DNA from: Isoetes taiwanensis | Taxonomy: Eukaryota > Streptophyta > Lycopodiopsida > Isoetales > Isoetaceae | DNA length: 64,000 nucleotides | Direction of reading: 5' to 3' | NCBI GenBank assembly: GCA_021234155.1 | Contig: JAJEKV010000050.1 | Span: 6,473,199 to 6,537,198, forward strand | In this document: in pieces, positions 20,926-33,009 of the stretch | Numbering within the stretch: the first letter of the stretch is position 1 | How the letters are laid out: each line of letters begins with the position of its first letter | The notes under the pieces: model-generated | Databases searched by the model: none | Seen by the model: the letters and a program-made list of their open reading frames with translations, nothing else | Told to the model about the DNA's origin: nothing | Program-made: the position numbers and the translations under genes

Positions 20926-21138
20926 ATGTCTTCAGCACAGCAGGAGACGAAGAAAGGGTCCGAGGCCGGGCAGCCGGTAGACCCGAACGCGCCGCGCGAA
21001 GATCTCCAGCAGCGGGCGCAGCAAGGCGAGACTGTGATCAAGGGTGGCACTGGTGGCAAGACCCTTGAGACCCAAGAGAACCTTGCCAAGGGTCGTAGTA
21101 AAGGTGGCCAATCTCAAGATACTCCCACTGGCTCTTGA
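20926..21138 (+). CDS. group 1 LEA protein (Em-like, LEA_5)
   Basis: An intronless 70-codon gene. After a short polar start ([13 protein letters not shown]) it carries [20 protein letters not shown] then [20 protein letters not shown], the hallmark of the LEA_5 family. The protein is rich in Gly, Gln, Lys and Glu and has no hydrophobic core, as expected for a disordered, boiling-soluble desiccation protectant in the cytosol. The length is at the short end for the family, with one copy of the 20-residue repeat. ABRE and RY motifs upstream suggest ABA/ABI3-type control. A broken tandem copy follows 300 bp downstream, with similar 3' flanks (ctggctcttgaac...ctgtaaatg). Confidence 0.9.
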   Translation: MSSAQQETKKGSEAGQPVDPNAPREDLQQRAQQGETVIKGGTGGKTLETQENLAKGRSKGGQSQDTPTGS

Positions 21139-21439
21139 ACAGCCCTATACATATTTCCTTTATATTTTCTGTAAATGCTGCTTTAAACTTATATATGCTT
21201 ATAAAATCCTGCTTTAAACTTATATATGCTTATAAGCTTATATGTAAAATATATATGCTAGTGCACTTTTTTGCCATGTTACAAAACACTACTTAAGCAA
21301 TGCAGACTTTGGTTTACTTATGCCTCTTGCAGATTTGGTTTGGTCAGCAGATGTTTTAGCATGTTGGTAATAATGAAAGTTAGTGTCTGGCAGTTTTTGT
21401 TTAGTATTTGAATAGCTATTATCTTAGTGATTAGCAAAG

Positions 21440-21559
21440 ATGGCGCAGGAGCGGACTCCGAATCCCAAAGGCGAGAAGATGGTCAAGGATGGCACTGGTG
21501 GCAACATCGGTGAGATTGAGGGCCAAGAGAAACTCACCAAGAAGATGTCATATATCTAA
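21440..21559 (+). pseudogene. truncated tandem copy of the LEA gene
   Basis: A 39-codon frame (MAQERTPNPKGEKMVKDGTG then GGNIGEIEGQEKLTKK) aligns with the C-terminal half of the LEA protein upstream. The motif is worn: GGKTLE became GGNIGE, and the frame stops at a TAA where the gene upstream reads RSKGGQ. The 3' flank still matches (gctggctcttgaac, ttccctgtaaatg). The first half of the LEA repeat is missing. It may still be transcribed, but it lacks most of the conserved motif. Confidence 0.7.
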
Positions 21560-22389
21560 AGATCCTCTTGCTGGCTCTTGAACATTATGTACTTTATTTG
21601 CTTTGTGTTTCCTCTTTTATTCCCTGTAAATGGTTCTGCTTCGTCTTGCCTTTTTAACGGGCAAATATTTGGCATTTAGATAATGGTGATTAATCTAATA
21701 TCCTTCGGTTTTGTACAATTGTGAATTCTCACGGATTCTAATGAACAGAAAAAATGGTATCCCTTTCTAAACCGAGGAAAATGTTATATTCTACAGTTTA
21801 ATGGCATCGATATATCATTGATGCCATATCTGCTGTTGCGCAGTTACATCAAACTGAAACTGAAGAAAATGGGTTGTACTTGTTAATGCGCGGACATTCA
21901 CTTAAAGAGCGCCTAAGAATTGAGTTTAAGATCTTAGTCGGAAAAAGTTGGAAAATACAGACTACAGATTGTGTTTTAGCATGAGAAAAATCTCATTCCT
22001 ATTAAGAAATAAGAATAATTGAGATGTGCATGATGATCATGTATATGGGTGGTTGTCTTGCTGTTTATATTCATATTTCAGAAAAGTTCAAGTCATCTCT
22101 TACTTTGTAAAGATTGCATGACTGCATTGTATATAGATGATTATCTTGTGGTTTGAAACAATAGAGGCACTAAGCTTTGATATATCTCAAATATTATAGA
22201 TCGTTCCTTAAATAAAACCTCTTCTATTTGGGGCTTGTAAGTTCTTCAATGATTCTTGGTATAAAACTTAAAAACATAACGAAAAAGATAATAAACTCTC
22301 TATAAAAGGTATGGACCCTGAATTAGCCAGTGCACACAACATGGGCTCAAGTCAGTATTTAATAATACTGTAATACACAATGAACTTAC

Positions 22390-22557
22390 CTGATAACCAG
22401 GAATTTTGTGCTTTTTTTCCAAAACCTTGCCTATGGGACGAGGATCCCAGTAGTAAAAAGGGTCATAGACTATTGATTTATCTGGTCTCGTACCATCATT
22501 AATAAGCTCTCTTCCCAGTGAACCATATGATCGACTGAATACATGTTGTGCCGCATG
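22390..22557 (-). CDS. unidentified conserved-looking exon
   Basis: A 168-nt, 56-codon, phase-0 segment has a strong acceptor (ccttgtag) and a near-consensus donor (CAG then GTAAGTTC). It reads as ordinary protein with aromatic and Pro-rich runs: HVFSRSYGSLGREL, then SIVYDPFYYWDPRPIGKVL and KIPGYQ. I do not recognise the family. No partner exon was fixed nearby, so it may be an exon of a gene with large introns, or a captured or orphan exon. Confidence 0.45.
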
Positions 22558-23223
22558 CTACAAGGTAAGAAGTACGACATTAGTGTCACTTTCTGCTACT
22601 AACTCCATAAATTGACCTGCCAGCAGTGATATGCGAAGAAAAGATGAAAGACCTGGTGCTCTGTGTAGCCTGGAATTGTTTTAATTGTTGGTGCTTCCAA
22701 GTACATTGGTTCTCAAAGCTTATGGAGATGAAGTCTACGATCTTTATATGCTAGCTCGGGCAATGCATTGGACTTCCGTGTTGGTTGGTATGACATAATC
22801 TTCTGTTGTACCAACAATTTTTCTGTGCATAAGGAACATGGAAAGTATTTCAAATTTATTTAGCTACACCAAATTGCCTCTCTTTTTCTTAAGATGTTGT
22901 TTTACTAAGTAGTTTTTCCCCATGAACATGAAATCTCATCATTTGTTTTCAAAAACTGAGTTCAAATCAAAAGTAAATGCTCTTAAGTTGGCATCTCAAT
23001 CAAGGATCGGGTATGCTAGGGGCACAGTTTAAAAGTGTAGTTATACATAAATTAAATCTCACACACCTAAAGCCAAAATATTATTAGGGGCAAAATAGGG
23101 GAGGATGCAAATGGTACTTCATAAGCTCCATATTGACTCTGCCCGAAGCAAAAGCTTGGTCTACAGGTGAGTGCCGCTTGCTAGGACGTGGCACCAGTTC
23201 TTGTCTGTCCAAGTTCTCATATC

Positions 23224-23276
23224 CTGTTCTAGCTGTTCTAGCTGTTCGTAGCTGTTTGTTCTAGCTGTTCTAGCTT
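23224..23276. repeat. 9-bp microsatellite
   Basis: A short run of gttctagct units with two variant units. Confidence 0.7.
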
Positions 23277-23505
23277 TTTAACTGTGTTCACTCATACAAT
23301 TGCCAACACACCATCTCTCATCATTAGACATAGACAACGTACAAATCCATGGAACATGCAAGGATCTCCATGGCACCAATCAGCAACTGACCAAGAGTTC
23401 AATGTCTTCTGCTTGATTGCGAAATCTGAAGACGGATATAAAGTACAGCAACATAATATTTAAACACAACATGCTGAAAGAAAATACGCCCTCAGTACCG
23501 TAAAA

Positions 23506-23808
23506 TTAATGGCAACACCCACATCTACTTGTGTCTGATCTACTCTGAGGCAGATCAAAGCATTTACATCTTTTATTATTCACTATGTCCATAAGACCAA
23601 GTGGCACATACAAACTTGATAGCAAACAACATATTCCAGAATCAACAAATTGCAAATCAGAAATATGCTTCTCAAAACGCACTGCCCGATCTGCCTCACA
23701 GTAGCTTATACATGAAACTAACAAAGCATTATATGATGTTGCAACAGGTTGAAATGCTACAGCCTCAGCCTCATCCAACCATCCTGCATGCCCAAGGAGG
23801 TCAATCAC
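23506..23808 (-). pseudogene. PPR protein fragment (E-motif region)
   Basis: The minus-strand frame starts MIDLLGHAGWLDEAEAV and continues with SYNALLVSCISYCEADRAVR and LLSSLYVPLGLMD. This is the end of a plant PLS-type pentatricopeptide-repeat protein: the last repeats and the E motif, where typical members read DLLGRAG..DEAE and LLSN.Y...G..D. Such proteins bind organellar RNA, often for C-to-U editing. No upstream repeats or DYW domain remain, and key positions have changed, so this is a relic. Confidence 0.7.
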
Positions 23809-23830
23809 GCAGTTATAATAACAACAGGGT

Positions 23831-25440
23831 ACACAGGTTTTTTTGCAGCAGCGAAACTGGGTTATCCTAAACTGTGGGCTTAGCTTTGACGGGCCAGAAT
23901 CACATCTAGGGAAATATCCAAGAGGTCTTGAGCGGTTCTTCTTAAGCGGCTTCAGAAAAATCGTGCCCTACTTACTGCAATTTCGATTTCCTCCTCTGTT
24001 TGTTCATCGTCCACATCATTTTTTGGTTGATGGCTATAGTTCTCAGAGATACCGCACAATAGTATCTCTGCATTTTTTTTAAGTGTATTTTAGTGATTTG
24101 AACCATCGTTTTTTTTTTAACCAATTTATTTAAAGGTTCCAGCAATTGTTTCTTTCTAATTAACTTACTTGATGGTAATTGCCTAAAGGCTTCTGTCACT
24201 TGCTATCATGGTACTCTAATGTTTCAATTCTCTTCTTGCCATCGTGTCCATGTTTTTCCCCTCAATCCATGCCTAATAACCGACCCCTAGAAACAAACCA
24301 AGGCATGGATAGCCTCGGCCTCCTATTTCATTGCATTTTCTCTATCCACTGCCATAGCCACTGCCCACCGCCATAGCATAACACGACGGCTTGCATCACT
24401 GGACGAAGTCGGTTCTTCCCAAGAAAAACGTGGCACAACAATACCAAAATGGATGGCGGCGCAGAAATATTACGGAGCGACAAAAAAAAAAAAAACAACA
24501 AACTGCATTATATATGTTTAGAAAGTGCTATATTCTTTTCATATCCACAAGGTGTTGCTATTTTAAGATTCAAATTGAAATCCATATCAATAAAGTGCTG
24601 TCATTTGGTATCAGAATAAAATGTCTGGCTAAGTAACATTACTAACCTAATAAAAAGATGATCAGAATCTACTCTCAGTCGATACTATAGGCAAACTTGT
24701 GTTGACTAAGCGTAAGGAAGCAAGCTCAGGAGGAGAGCACAAACATACAAGTTGCACATACTATTTAAAAGTCTTCAAGAAGTGGTTTTCAAATGACAAA
24801 TTTAGTTGAAGGGAGTACAACTAGATGGAAAATATTTATCGACTTCAAAGAAAGTCTCTTCAATATACAACGATGAATAGAGTAATTTATTTTTACTATA
24901 CAAGCTAGGCCTAGTGATTCGACATTGCAATTTTACTCATCATAATAATAAAAGTCGGTTCATAGTTCTAGTTAGGTTGAGTGTGAACCTAGCCGTTCTT
25001 TGAATGCCTCTTTGAACTTCCATACCAATTCTGTATTAGATCAAACATCAACATTGGACTTCCTTGGACATCTTAATTTCTTTAAACTTGTTGAACTATT
25101 TTAAGTTCATGACCAATCACGCCTCATTCTGCATTTCTTGCCTCGTTAGTTATCATTCTACTTATGGTAATAAGATGCAATTTGGATTGACGGGTCTAGT
25201 TGCAATCAAGTATTAGAAATAGCCCAAATAATTTTCACGTCAAGCTCTACCCATCATTTTTTGTTGTCATGAGGAGCCAATCAAAGTGTTTATGACTACG
25301 AAATAGTAAGGTGTACATTATTTGGATTGATGTCACCTTACTATTTCTAATCAATGGGTTCTATTCTATTGAAAAAGACAAAATCAGATGGCTCTTATGA
25401 GAATAATCAGATGGTTTAATGGTGGAACAAAGATGTTGAA
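23831..25440. other. no gene recognised
   Basis: AT-rich sequence with a few open frames that show no family features. Homopolymer runs are present at 24069, 24111 and 24482. Confidence 0.35.
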
Positions 25441-25449
25441 AGCAAAGAA

Positions 25450-25640
25450 GAATTGAATTGAATTGAATTGAATTGGATCAATTTGCAGAGACCGGATGGC
25501 CTATGGGTAAACTAAGAAACAGAGAACTAGTCTATTACTATTCTGGATCCCCCCTCCCCCAGGGGCGTGCGCCCAGAACGGTTTTCGAGAGAAAAAACCT
25601 TAAGCTGGGGCATAACTGGGCCCGCATGTCCAATATCTCT
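25450..25640 (-). mobile_element. old LINE 3' end with an AATTC tail
   Basis: A (GAATT)n tract (25450-25476) is followed by accggatggcctatggg and, further on, ggttttcgagagaaaaaacc and gcccgcatgtccaat. These match in order the 3' terminus of the LINE family seen at 26.1, 30.9 and 45.3 kb. The copy is older and strongly 5'-truncated; its 5' limit is not clear. Confidence 0.55.
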
Positions 25641-26149
25641 CAAATGTAAGACGTGAAGACTCCTACTACAAATGTGTTCATCATCACATGTAACTATTGG
25701 TTAGATGTAACCAACTCCTCATAACATGTCTGGATACGTGCAAATGCTAGGCTGAAGGGTGTGGTCCTCATCTTCAATAACTCCTAGCTAGTAGCATTGG
25801 CAAACCCTCTGTTCTCGCTCTTTCGGGGGCCATCTGCCTGTCACAATTTTGAGGTGGCATGCTCCTATGTTATGGACCCCTGGCAAGCGTAGAGTTAATC
25901 TGATTTTTGCCGTGGAATGTTTTCACCAACTCCAAAGCATTGCTATCTTTGAACAATACTAAGATCTATTCGAATGATTTAATCTCCTTTAAGGTTACCC
26001 TAAGGCCAAACTCTTGTCTATGCTAGGGTGGGATACATGCTAGAATATGCTTTTTTTCTCAAAAGCATATATTTATATTGACCAAATTTCATTTTAAACA
26101 ACCTGTTTCATTTCTCAAATAATTGTATATTGTCGTTCTTAGGTTGCTC

Positions 26150-27040
26150 GAAGGAAGGAAGGAAGGAAGGAAGGTTCTTTTATCGTCCGCGGAGGCCAAT
26201 CGGCCTATGGGACCCAAATTACACGGGTGCAGCAAGCCCGTTGCTACCCGGATTAAAAAACCCCTTTACGAGGGAAAAACCGTCGCAGCAACAAGCCTGC
26301 TGGCAGCTGTACAAATATACATATACCCATGAATTCCCGGCACCTCAGGTAGGCGCGCGGGGACAGAGGTGAGTCCGCAGATCCAAAACCTCCTGGAGGT
26401 AGGAGCCAAGGGACCGAACTGACGGTGCACTGAGTAGCTCATGCAGTGACAGACCAGGTCGCACCAAGAGGGCGTAGCAAGCCCGAATCTGACTATAGGC
26501 TGGACAGCTCTGGAAGGCATGGCTTTCATCCTCAACAACCCCCAACGGGCAACACTGACAAAGCCTGTCCTGGTGCGGCTCTCCAATCCACCGACCCGTC
26601 TCAAGCCGAAGATGGTGGGCCCCTGTTCGAATGGACGCGATGGTCCTGCGCTTCTTCATGGGCAAGTGAGAACGCAGGTAGAGCTGTGGGCCTCGAACCA
26701 GGGTGGGGTTTATGTACTGTTTGTAGTGTGCCATCTTTACCTGTTCCAGAGCATTATGGTCCCAGAGCTTCCCCAGGAAACAAGAGTCCAAGTACCTCCT
26801 CAGCCTATCCCGGCCGGTGTATGTATGCACCTGGACGCACCTATGTGCCTCTACGTTCCAGTGCGCCAGCCACTGGGCTCTCTTGTCCTTCCAACAAGCC
26901 ATGAGTCGTTGTGGGCTCATCGCCACATCGTAAGCCAAGTGCGGGAGCCGAGTGTCGCCCATGCTGGCCACCTTCTGGAAATAAACAATGTGTCTATCGA
27001 GGGCCGCATGCTGCAAGGGCATGAATCCTGTCTCACAAGG
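26150..27040 (-). mobile_element. 5'-truncated LINE with a TTCC tail
   Basis: On the minus strand the copy ends with the family terminus (ggtcccataggccgattggcc, cgcggacgataaaagaa) and a (TTCC)n tail (plus 26150-26174). The 5' truncation falls near 27040, inside ORF2. No target duplication was found. Confidence 0.8.
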
Positions 27041-27058
27041 CCCCCAAAATTGAACCAT
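26345..27058 (-). pseudogene. LINE ORF2 C-terminal region
   Basis: About 237 codons stay open on the minus strand and match the end of ORF2 in the 61.7-kb copy: ETGFMPLQHAALDRHIVYFQ, then RAQWLAHWNVEAHRC, LDSCFLGKLWDHNALEQVK and HYKQYINPTLVRGPQLYLR. The terminal zinc-like cluster is CQCCPLGVVEDESHAFQSC. The endonuclease and RT domains are missing because of the 5' truncation. The open frame suggests a fairly recent insertion. Confidence 0.8.
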
Positions 27059-27059
27059 T

Positions 27060-27960
27060 ATGATTTTTTTTTAATGGTTTGTTGGTGAAAACCAAATCCA
27101 TAAATCAGTACATGTTAGTGGGTTCAAAAGTTTACAAACCATGTCTAGTTATCTAATACAGTTTACCAATATATTTTTCTAAGGTGATACGACAACATTG
27201 TTTTATGACATGGTATTGAAACATGGCAATTTTAATTGGTCTATATAACAACTTAAATTATAGAGTTCATCAACATATCTTTTTAAAGTGATAAGACAAC
27301 ATTGTTTTATGACATGGTATTGAAACATGGCAATTTTAATTGATCTATGTAATAACTTAAACTATATGATATGAGCTACTATTTAGTATGTCAAGTTTAT
27401 TAGATTGGTATTTGATCGCATCTATCTTCTCCAATATATTGATATGGTAATTTTAAGCGCATAATTCTCATGATGTTTTACAGTGATTAATCACCAATAC
27501 ACAACGTGGTAAATAATTCTAATTTAAATACGATAATATGACTTTTTTTGCCCCGTTTATAATATGACTTTTTTTGCCCCGTTTTTCTCCATGATACTAA
27601 AATATAATTATGACAGTTAGTTTTTCTAACAACTTAAAATGTCTAACACGAACTAATGCTTAGTATTTCAAGTTTAATAGAATGGTATTTGATCGCATTT
27701 ATCTTCCTCGGTATATTGGCTTGATAAATTATTCATATATTTGTAGCAATCAATGGACAAGATATACCTAGTTTCTAATATACAATATTTGATAGTGCTT
27801 CCTGACCTTTAGTAATATGATATTAGAGCATGATATTTGACCTTAATTAGCATAATCAACTTAAATGCTTTCAACATGTTTGATCACAAACTACGACATT
27901 GTATGTAATGATTATTAATTGGTATTCATTTATAAAACAATCTTACTCCAATATTTATCA
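27060..27960. repeat. AT-rich degenerate tandem repeats
   Basis: A unit of about 104 bp occurs twice at 27170-27360 (gtgataagacaacattgttttatgacatgg and what follows). A second segment at 27355-27440 recurs in worn form at 27635-27720 (ggtatttgatcgcatctatcttc). A short copy of gactttttttgccccgtttt is repeated at 27541-27585. No genes were seen. Confidence 0.6.
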
Positions 27961-28102
27961 TTGTTTTTATTTAGGAGAAAAAAGAAGAGAACATTTGGAA
28001 ATAGTCATTTACACTTCTCATATTACTAGAAAATTGTGAGTACAATTTTGAAGGACAGATTATATAGATAAACAACTCTTTTAATGTAAGGATTCTCTCA
28101 CT

Positions 28103-28689
28103 CGCTGAATTCCCATCTATTGCAGCATTTGTATTACGACTCTGCACCAAAGAGCTTGCTGGATCTGCATACACAATGTTGAGCAAAAAATTTAGCACAA
28201 CAAAAAATAAATTGAACAACAAATATCAATTCTTTGTGTTGGGCAGGAACAAACATGCATAAGTTGAAGGAACAATTGTACAATTGTGAACATGCACAAC
28301 TCTCAAACTTCAAGCTAAAGAAGCTGGCATAGAAAGGTTTTTTTTCAGAACCAAATGCAATTACTCCTCGCGTTGTGGGTTTTAAAAACTCTTTACAAAA
28401 AATATGAATGCAAACATACCCACTCGTACCTCAATTCCACAAGTCAATCCCATATATGCTCCACCAAGGCATCCTGCATGTTTTATAGTATCTCTTCAAA
28501 AAGTAATAAAAACTATTTATATAAAGAAATATTACCGCCATTTCGTCAAGATGATTTTGCCTGAAAAATGAGCAAATGAGTAGGGGCACCTTATTTAACA
28601 AGGACTGCAATTTCTGGCATCTTATCACAAATGCCACCACATAGAAAAGATGGGCGACTCCATGATGTCTTGAAATTACATTTACACCC
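28103..28689 (-). CDS. unidentified spliced-gene candidate, four exon-like segments
   Basis: On the minus strand there are four segments with acceptor/donor signals. 28590-28689 has CACAG and AAG/GTGCC and a Cys-rich frame GCKCNFKTSWSRPSFLCGG. 28536-28560 is a 25-nt mini-exon with TTTCAG and GCG/GTAATA. 28430-28473 has ATGCAG and GAG/GTACGA and encodes GCLGGAYMGLTCGIE in one frame. One more segment starts at 28164 (ATGCAG; SSLVQSRNTNAAIDGNSASE). Frames across the joints were not reconciled. In the Cys-rich frame of the first segment a stop codon precedes the donor. No family was recognised, and it may be a decayed gene. Confidence 0.25.
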
Positions 28690-29072
28690 CTGTGATCAAA
28701 AATATGTCAACTACTAATCATATGCGCAATCAAGCAAGCCATAAATATAATCAAACATGCAATACTTGCTGCCATTGGCTACTTAAATGACGTAAGGAAA
28801 GCAGGATAACAATCAGAGATCATGTTTTTTAACACCTTATCTGCCATGGAATGTAGACAATAAATCACAAGCAACACAAAAGCCTTGATGCTCTATGCCA
28901 TATCACCCGAATCAACTGAAAAGCTTCCTAACTTGAAACTGCAGTGAGTGCAGTCACACCACAAATTCTATGCCTAGTAGACCATCCACGGGCCTCCCCT
29001 GATCCATCCAAGTCAGCCTCTTACCAAGTATCTTGGCTCCAATCTTCTAAATTATAAGTTCTTTCTGGCAAG

Positions 29073-30234
29073 TCACACAACCAGTGGTTGAGATTGCCCG
29101 AGTCCATAAAGTTCATATATCAAAATCCTCTCCAGATCTACCAAGCAGTAACCCAAAAGAGGCAGAAGAGTAGGGTGCTTCAAACGTCCCAAAACTTCCA
29201 GTTCAGTTGTTGCTTCAGCCTCTGTGGAAGCTTTCCCTGCTTTTAGTATCTTAATTGCAACATGAATCTCTCCCATCAAAACCACTCAAAAAAAACGGAC
29301 CATGTCCTCCATCTGATACCTGTGTTTCTCTGTTGAAATTTGAGGTGGCCTGTAACAAGTCTGCAAATGTGAGGTTGAGGAGAGGCTTCTCAAACATGAC
29401 AACCTGAATGGAAGCAGGCTCTTTGATGCCTGCTGCCCATGCACTTGGAGTGATCTCTGAAGAAAAAGAACCTGAAACAGAAACATATTTCTCCTTCTTT
29501 GAAGGGCATGCCATTTTCTTCTTGCCTTTGTTATAGAGAATGGCAATGCCTAGCAGCAGAGAAACAATTATCAGACTCCCCAGCATAATGCTCACTATAG
29601 CAAGTCTGGTATGAGAATGTGGTCTAAGAGCTTCAAGTTTTTCATGGCCCATATTCCAGTTAGAATAGAACCATTAAGTTTATTGTGAGACAGATCCAAA
29701 TAGAGTAGAGATAATAGATTTTCTATGGAACTAGGAATAGTGCCAGACAACTGATTATATGACAGATCCAAATGCTCTAATGTTCTCAATTCTCCAATAT
29801 ACAAAGGAATCTGCCCTCTGATACTGCTACCAGCAAGATACAAATAACTTACCTTGTTCATCCCATGAATAGCTGGAAAAGGCCCTGCAGAGATGGCATT
29901 TCCTCCAGTTTCTAGAAGCTAGAGAACCCAAGTTGCGCGGTAAGCTTCCTCGCAGCTTATTTGATGACAGGTCCAGATACTGCAGATTAATCCACCTTCT
30001 TGTCATTGATGGAATGAAGCATGTGAACATGTTGTTGTTGAGACCTAACTCTATCATCTGGGGTCTAATAGCGGGCAGAATGCCTCCTATAAGACTATTT
30101 TGATTTAGCCTCTCTTGTTGCATTGAGTGCAATAGAAAAGGATCAAAGCTTAGACACCCACAAAATTGAAGGAAAGATATGAAAGCCCAAGACTGAAAGG
30201 ACAAGCTTACATAAAGCCTATAAAGCCCTAGCAC
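29073..30234 (-). pseudogene. LRR receptor-like kinase pseudogene
   Basis: In order on the minus strand: leucine-rich repeats (LQYLDLSSNKLRGSLPRNLG near 29960; EHLDLSYNQLSGTIPSSIEN near 29760; YLDLSHNKLNGSI near 29690), a membrane span (LAIVSIMLGSLIIVSLLLGI near 29590), then the start of a kinase domain (LTFADLLQATSNFNRETQ near 29360; HVAIKILKAGKAS near 29255; LGRLKHPTLLPLLGYCL near 29155). The order and the PLLNLTFADLLQATSNF stretch recall plant LRR-RLKs of the inactive-kinase At2g24230/At5g58150 kind, from memory. At least three frame breaks (near 29830, 29620 and 29285) and loss of the kinase C-lobe after YEL show it is dead. It lacks most of the usual ectodomain. Confidence 0.75.
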
Positions 30235-30864
30235 TTTGCCAAAAAAGAAAAAGAAGTCGGGCTGATCTTGAGTACAGAAAAGGCCTTAAGATGCCCTGCA
30301 TCTATGAAGCATAGAAAACACTGATATTTTGCGTAAACTAGCTTCAAATCTCGTCACAGAGCAACAGGGGGAAGTCCTTACCAGTCTTAATCTGCTACAG
30401 TAAAAGAGAGGCATTGTAACTAGAGGCCATACTCCAAAATTGAACCCTTGCTACACCAGATTGAATGGCGACATGAAGGAGATTCGATGGCCCTGCAGCC
30501 ACTGATTCAAGTAAAAGGCAGCAGCTTAGTTGTTCTTCCAGCAACACATCTCCACCAGAGAGAGCTGCAACGCAGCGGGCGACCGCCGCCGCTGCCCTGG
30601 GCACTCAAAACCCTAACCATCTTTAGTGTTTTTCCATGACGACAGTTAGGTTTGGACTGCGAAACGAAAAAATGTTAAAACTGAAATAAAATAATAAACT
30701 CCCCCCCCCCCCGCGCCCCGGTTCCCCGTTTTTTTTTAATGTATGAACATCTATGATGTTAAAGATTCAGGAAGGGGAAACTTTTGGGAGCAGGGGGTTT
30801 CCAAGGGAAACTGGCCCTGACGGTGCCGCCTAGAGTGGTGGCAGTCGTGAGCGGTGCTGCCGTG
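30235..30864. other. no gene recognised
   Basis: This interval lies between the receptor-kinase relic and the next LINE. It contains a poly(C) run near 30702-30716 followed by poly(T). An open frame at 30395-30604 has no family features. Confidence 0.35.
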
Positions 30865-30999
30865 AGGAAGGAAGGAAGAAGGAAGGAAGGAAGGAAGGAA
30901 GGAAGGAAGGAAAGGAAGGAAGGAAGGTACTTTTATCGCCCACGGAGACCAATCGGCCTATGGGACCCAATACAAAAACGCAAAGAAGCGGATTATCGC

Positions 31000-31941
31000 G
31001 GGATTAAAAACCCCCGCCCGAAGGATTTTCGAGGGAAAACCCGGTGGTAGTAATCAGCCCGACAAACCGCCCTAACATATAAAATGCGTAAAACACCCAA
31101 ATATATACAGGCCATGCACCGCACCGTAGTGCCTAATCGGGCGGCCAAAGGGGCAAAGGTGACCTCGCAGGTCCAAGGGGCCTCTGAACGCATTCGACCT
31201 GTGGCACGCATCGACGGTGTGTTCATCAAGAAATGCAAGGGCAAGTCCGCCGCATTAAGGGAGTGTATCCGCGGGACCGACCGAACGCCGGGCAACTCGA
31301 AAGTGTGAGACTCATCCTCAATGGCACCCGCTTGATAGCACCGGACAGAGCCTGGCCCCGGGCGGGGCTCCCCAATCCACCCGCCTCTCAATGCGAAGAT
31401 GGTGGGCACCTGCGGCGAATGGAGGCAATGAGTCTCCGGCGCTTTTAGGGGCAACCGGGAACGCAGGTAGAGCCGTGGACCCCGGCTAACACGGGGTTGA
31501 TGTGCTCCTTGTAATGGGCCATTTTGACCTGCTTAGAGCCGGGGTCCCGAGCTTGCCAAGGAAACAAGCTGCCTAGGTACTCCCCGCAGTCGTCCACGAC
31601 GGCCCGTTGTGCCACCTCGCGACGACGATCCAGGTTCCCCGACGTTCCATCCGGGCGAACCATCATCTCTCTTACCCCTCCAACAGCCCTAAGCTCGCCT
31701 GCGGACCCATGGCCACAGTGTAAGCCCGACAGCGGGAGCCGAGCATCACCCATAGTAACCACTTTCGAAAATAGGCGATGTGTCTATCATGGGTGCCGGT
31801 AAGCGGCAAGAATCGATTTCTCGCAGCAGAATCCGATAGGTGGATCAAGGTTTCACCCCAAGTGCCGTGCAAAAATGCCTTCGCACTGCTCCAAGTCATT
31901 CTAGGTCGCCAAAGGACGGGCCCCAAACCTCGACCCCGCAT
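31000..31941 (-). pseudogene. LINE ORF2 C-terminal remains
   Basis: Minus-strand fragments in several frames match the end of ORF2 in sibling copies: a GTHDRHIAYFRKW piece near 31780, a GSKQVKMAHYKEHINPVLAG piece near 31500, and RGGWIGEPRPGPGSVRCYQ with EDESHTFEL near 31330. Compare HYKQYINPTLVRG and VVEDESHAF at 26.5 kb. Indels separate them. Confidence 0.65.
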
Positions 31942-32550
31942 TTAAGGACAGTTCGACCGGCCCCGAACAGATGTGGTGATGTCCCCAATCATAGAGCTCG
32001 CACGGTATTTGTTGTTACGCATGGCATAAAGCGCTTTCCAGCTTCTTCATCACCCATAGCGGATAGACGCCTCCCAGCCAGAGCGAGGAGGGGAACTCCA
32101 CCCCTAGGTACTTGTAGGTGGGCGTGACGCCCACAGCCGCCCCCGATATGTGAGTGCGGGAGGCATGGGGTGGCGGAAGAGGATATGAGAACCACCACGG
32201 TCTTGGCCGGATTGACGCGAGCATGTCTCAGTAGCCCCGACAAAATGTGTCTAGGGCATCCAGTGAGATCGATAGCGGGGTGTGGGCCAAATGGGCCAAC
32301 ATCGCCCCGCGATAGATGAGCCGGGCGGATGACCTGGTGCAAAAGCCGTATGCCATCCCCCATGCGCCGCAAGCCGTGGCTCTAACCGACAATGTAGAGG
32401 CCAAAAGTGTTGGCGAGAGGGGGGGCCCCCGCCGGACCGATACTACTGGTGAATGCTTGGCCCGTTCTACCGCATCCCCGCCAAAACAACTCTCATACAA
32501 CCTATATATGGCATTACGCACACGGCATGGAGCTGATTGACGCATCCAGC

Positions 32551-33009
32551 CTACGACTTTTCCCCGGGAATCAGATCAAAAGCCTTCGAGAAGTCCACAA
32601 AGCAAAGCAATACAAGTCCCGCCGATGATTCCGGCCAGTGCCCAGAAGTAAAGATATGGTCAATCGTTGAGTGGCGGGGTCTAAAGCCTGCTGTGTGAGG
32701 GCTCGCGACATCGCCGCCCGCCCCGGGGGTCAATGGGCCGCCGAGAATGCCGAAACAGGTTTGGCAAATATTGAATCGACCATGATCGTCCGAATTGGTC
32801 GGACGGTGTGGGTCGCCTCGCCTTTGTGTGCTTGTGGTCCATTGTCTGGGAGACCTTCCCCGCAATGCTCGTTGAACGGGGTAGTGAGGGGCACAAGCGG
32901 GCCGGCCCCGCCCATTTGAGTAACTTCGGCCGCATACCATCGAGGTCACCGCCTTCCCATTAGCCAGCCGTTGCAGGCCCTCCTCAACATCCTCGTCCAC
33001 GAGAACCAA
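32551..33009 (-). pseudogene. LINE reverse transcriptase remains
   Basis: The frame opens with DEDVEEGLQRLANGKAV, the same RT entry as DSDVEQGLQRLANGKAP at 61.8 kb. It ends with GFRPRHSTIDHIFTSGHW and LLCFVDFSKAFDLIPG, RT motif A with its catalytic Asp. Between them the protein jumps frame; the frame at 32681-32935 supplies LLKWAGPA. Motif B and the YxDD motif should lie at lower coordinates and are not readable. Confidence 0.7.

Noticed and set aside
30395-30604. 69-codon Ala/Leu-rich frame before the receptor-kinase relic
   Set aside because: Possible as a leader or first exon, but there is no splice support, no signal-peptide order relative to the LRRs and no family match.
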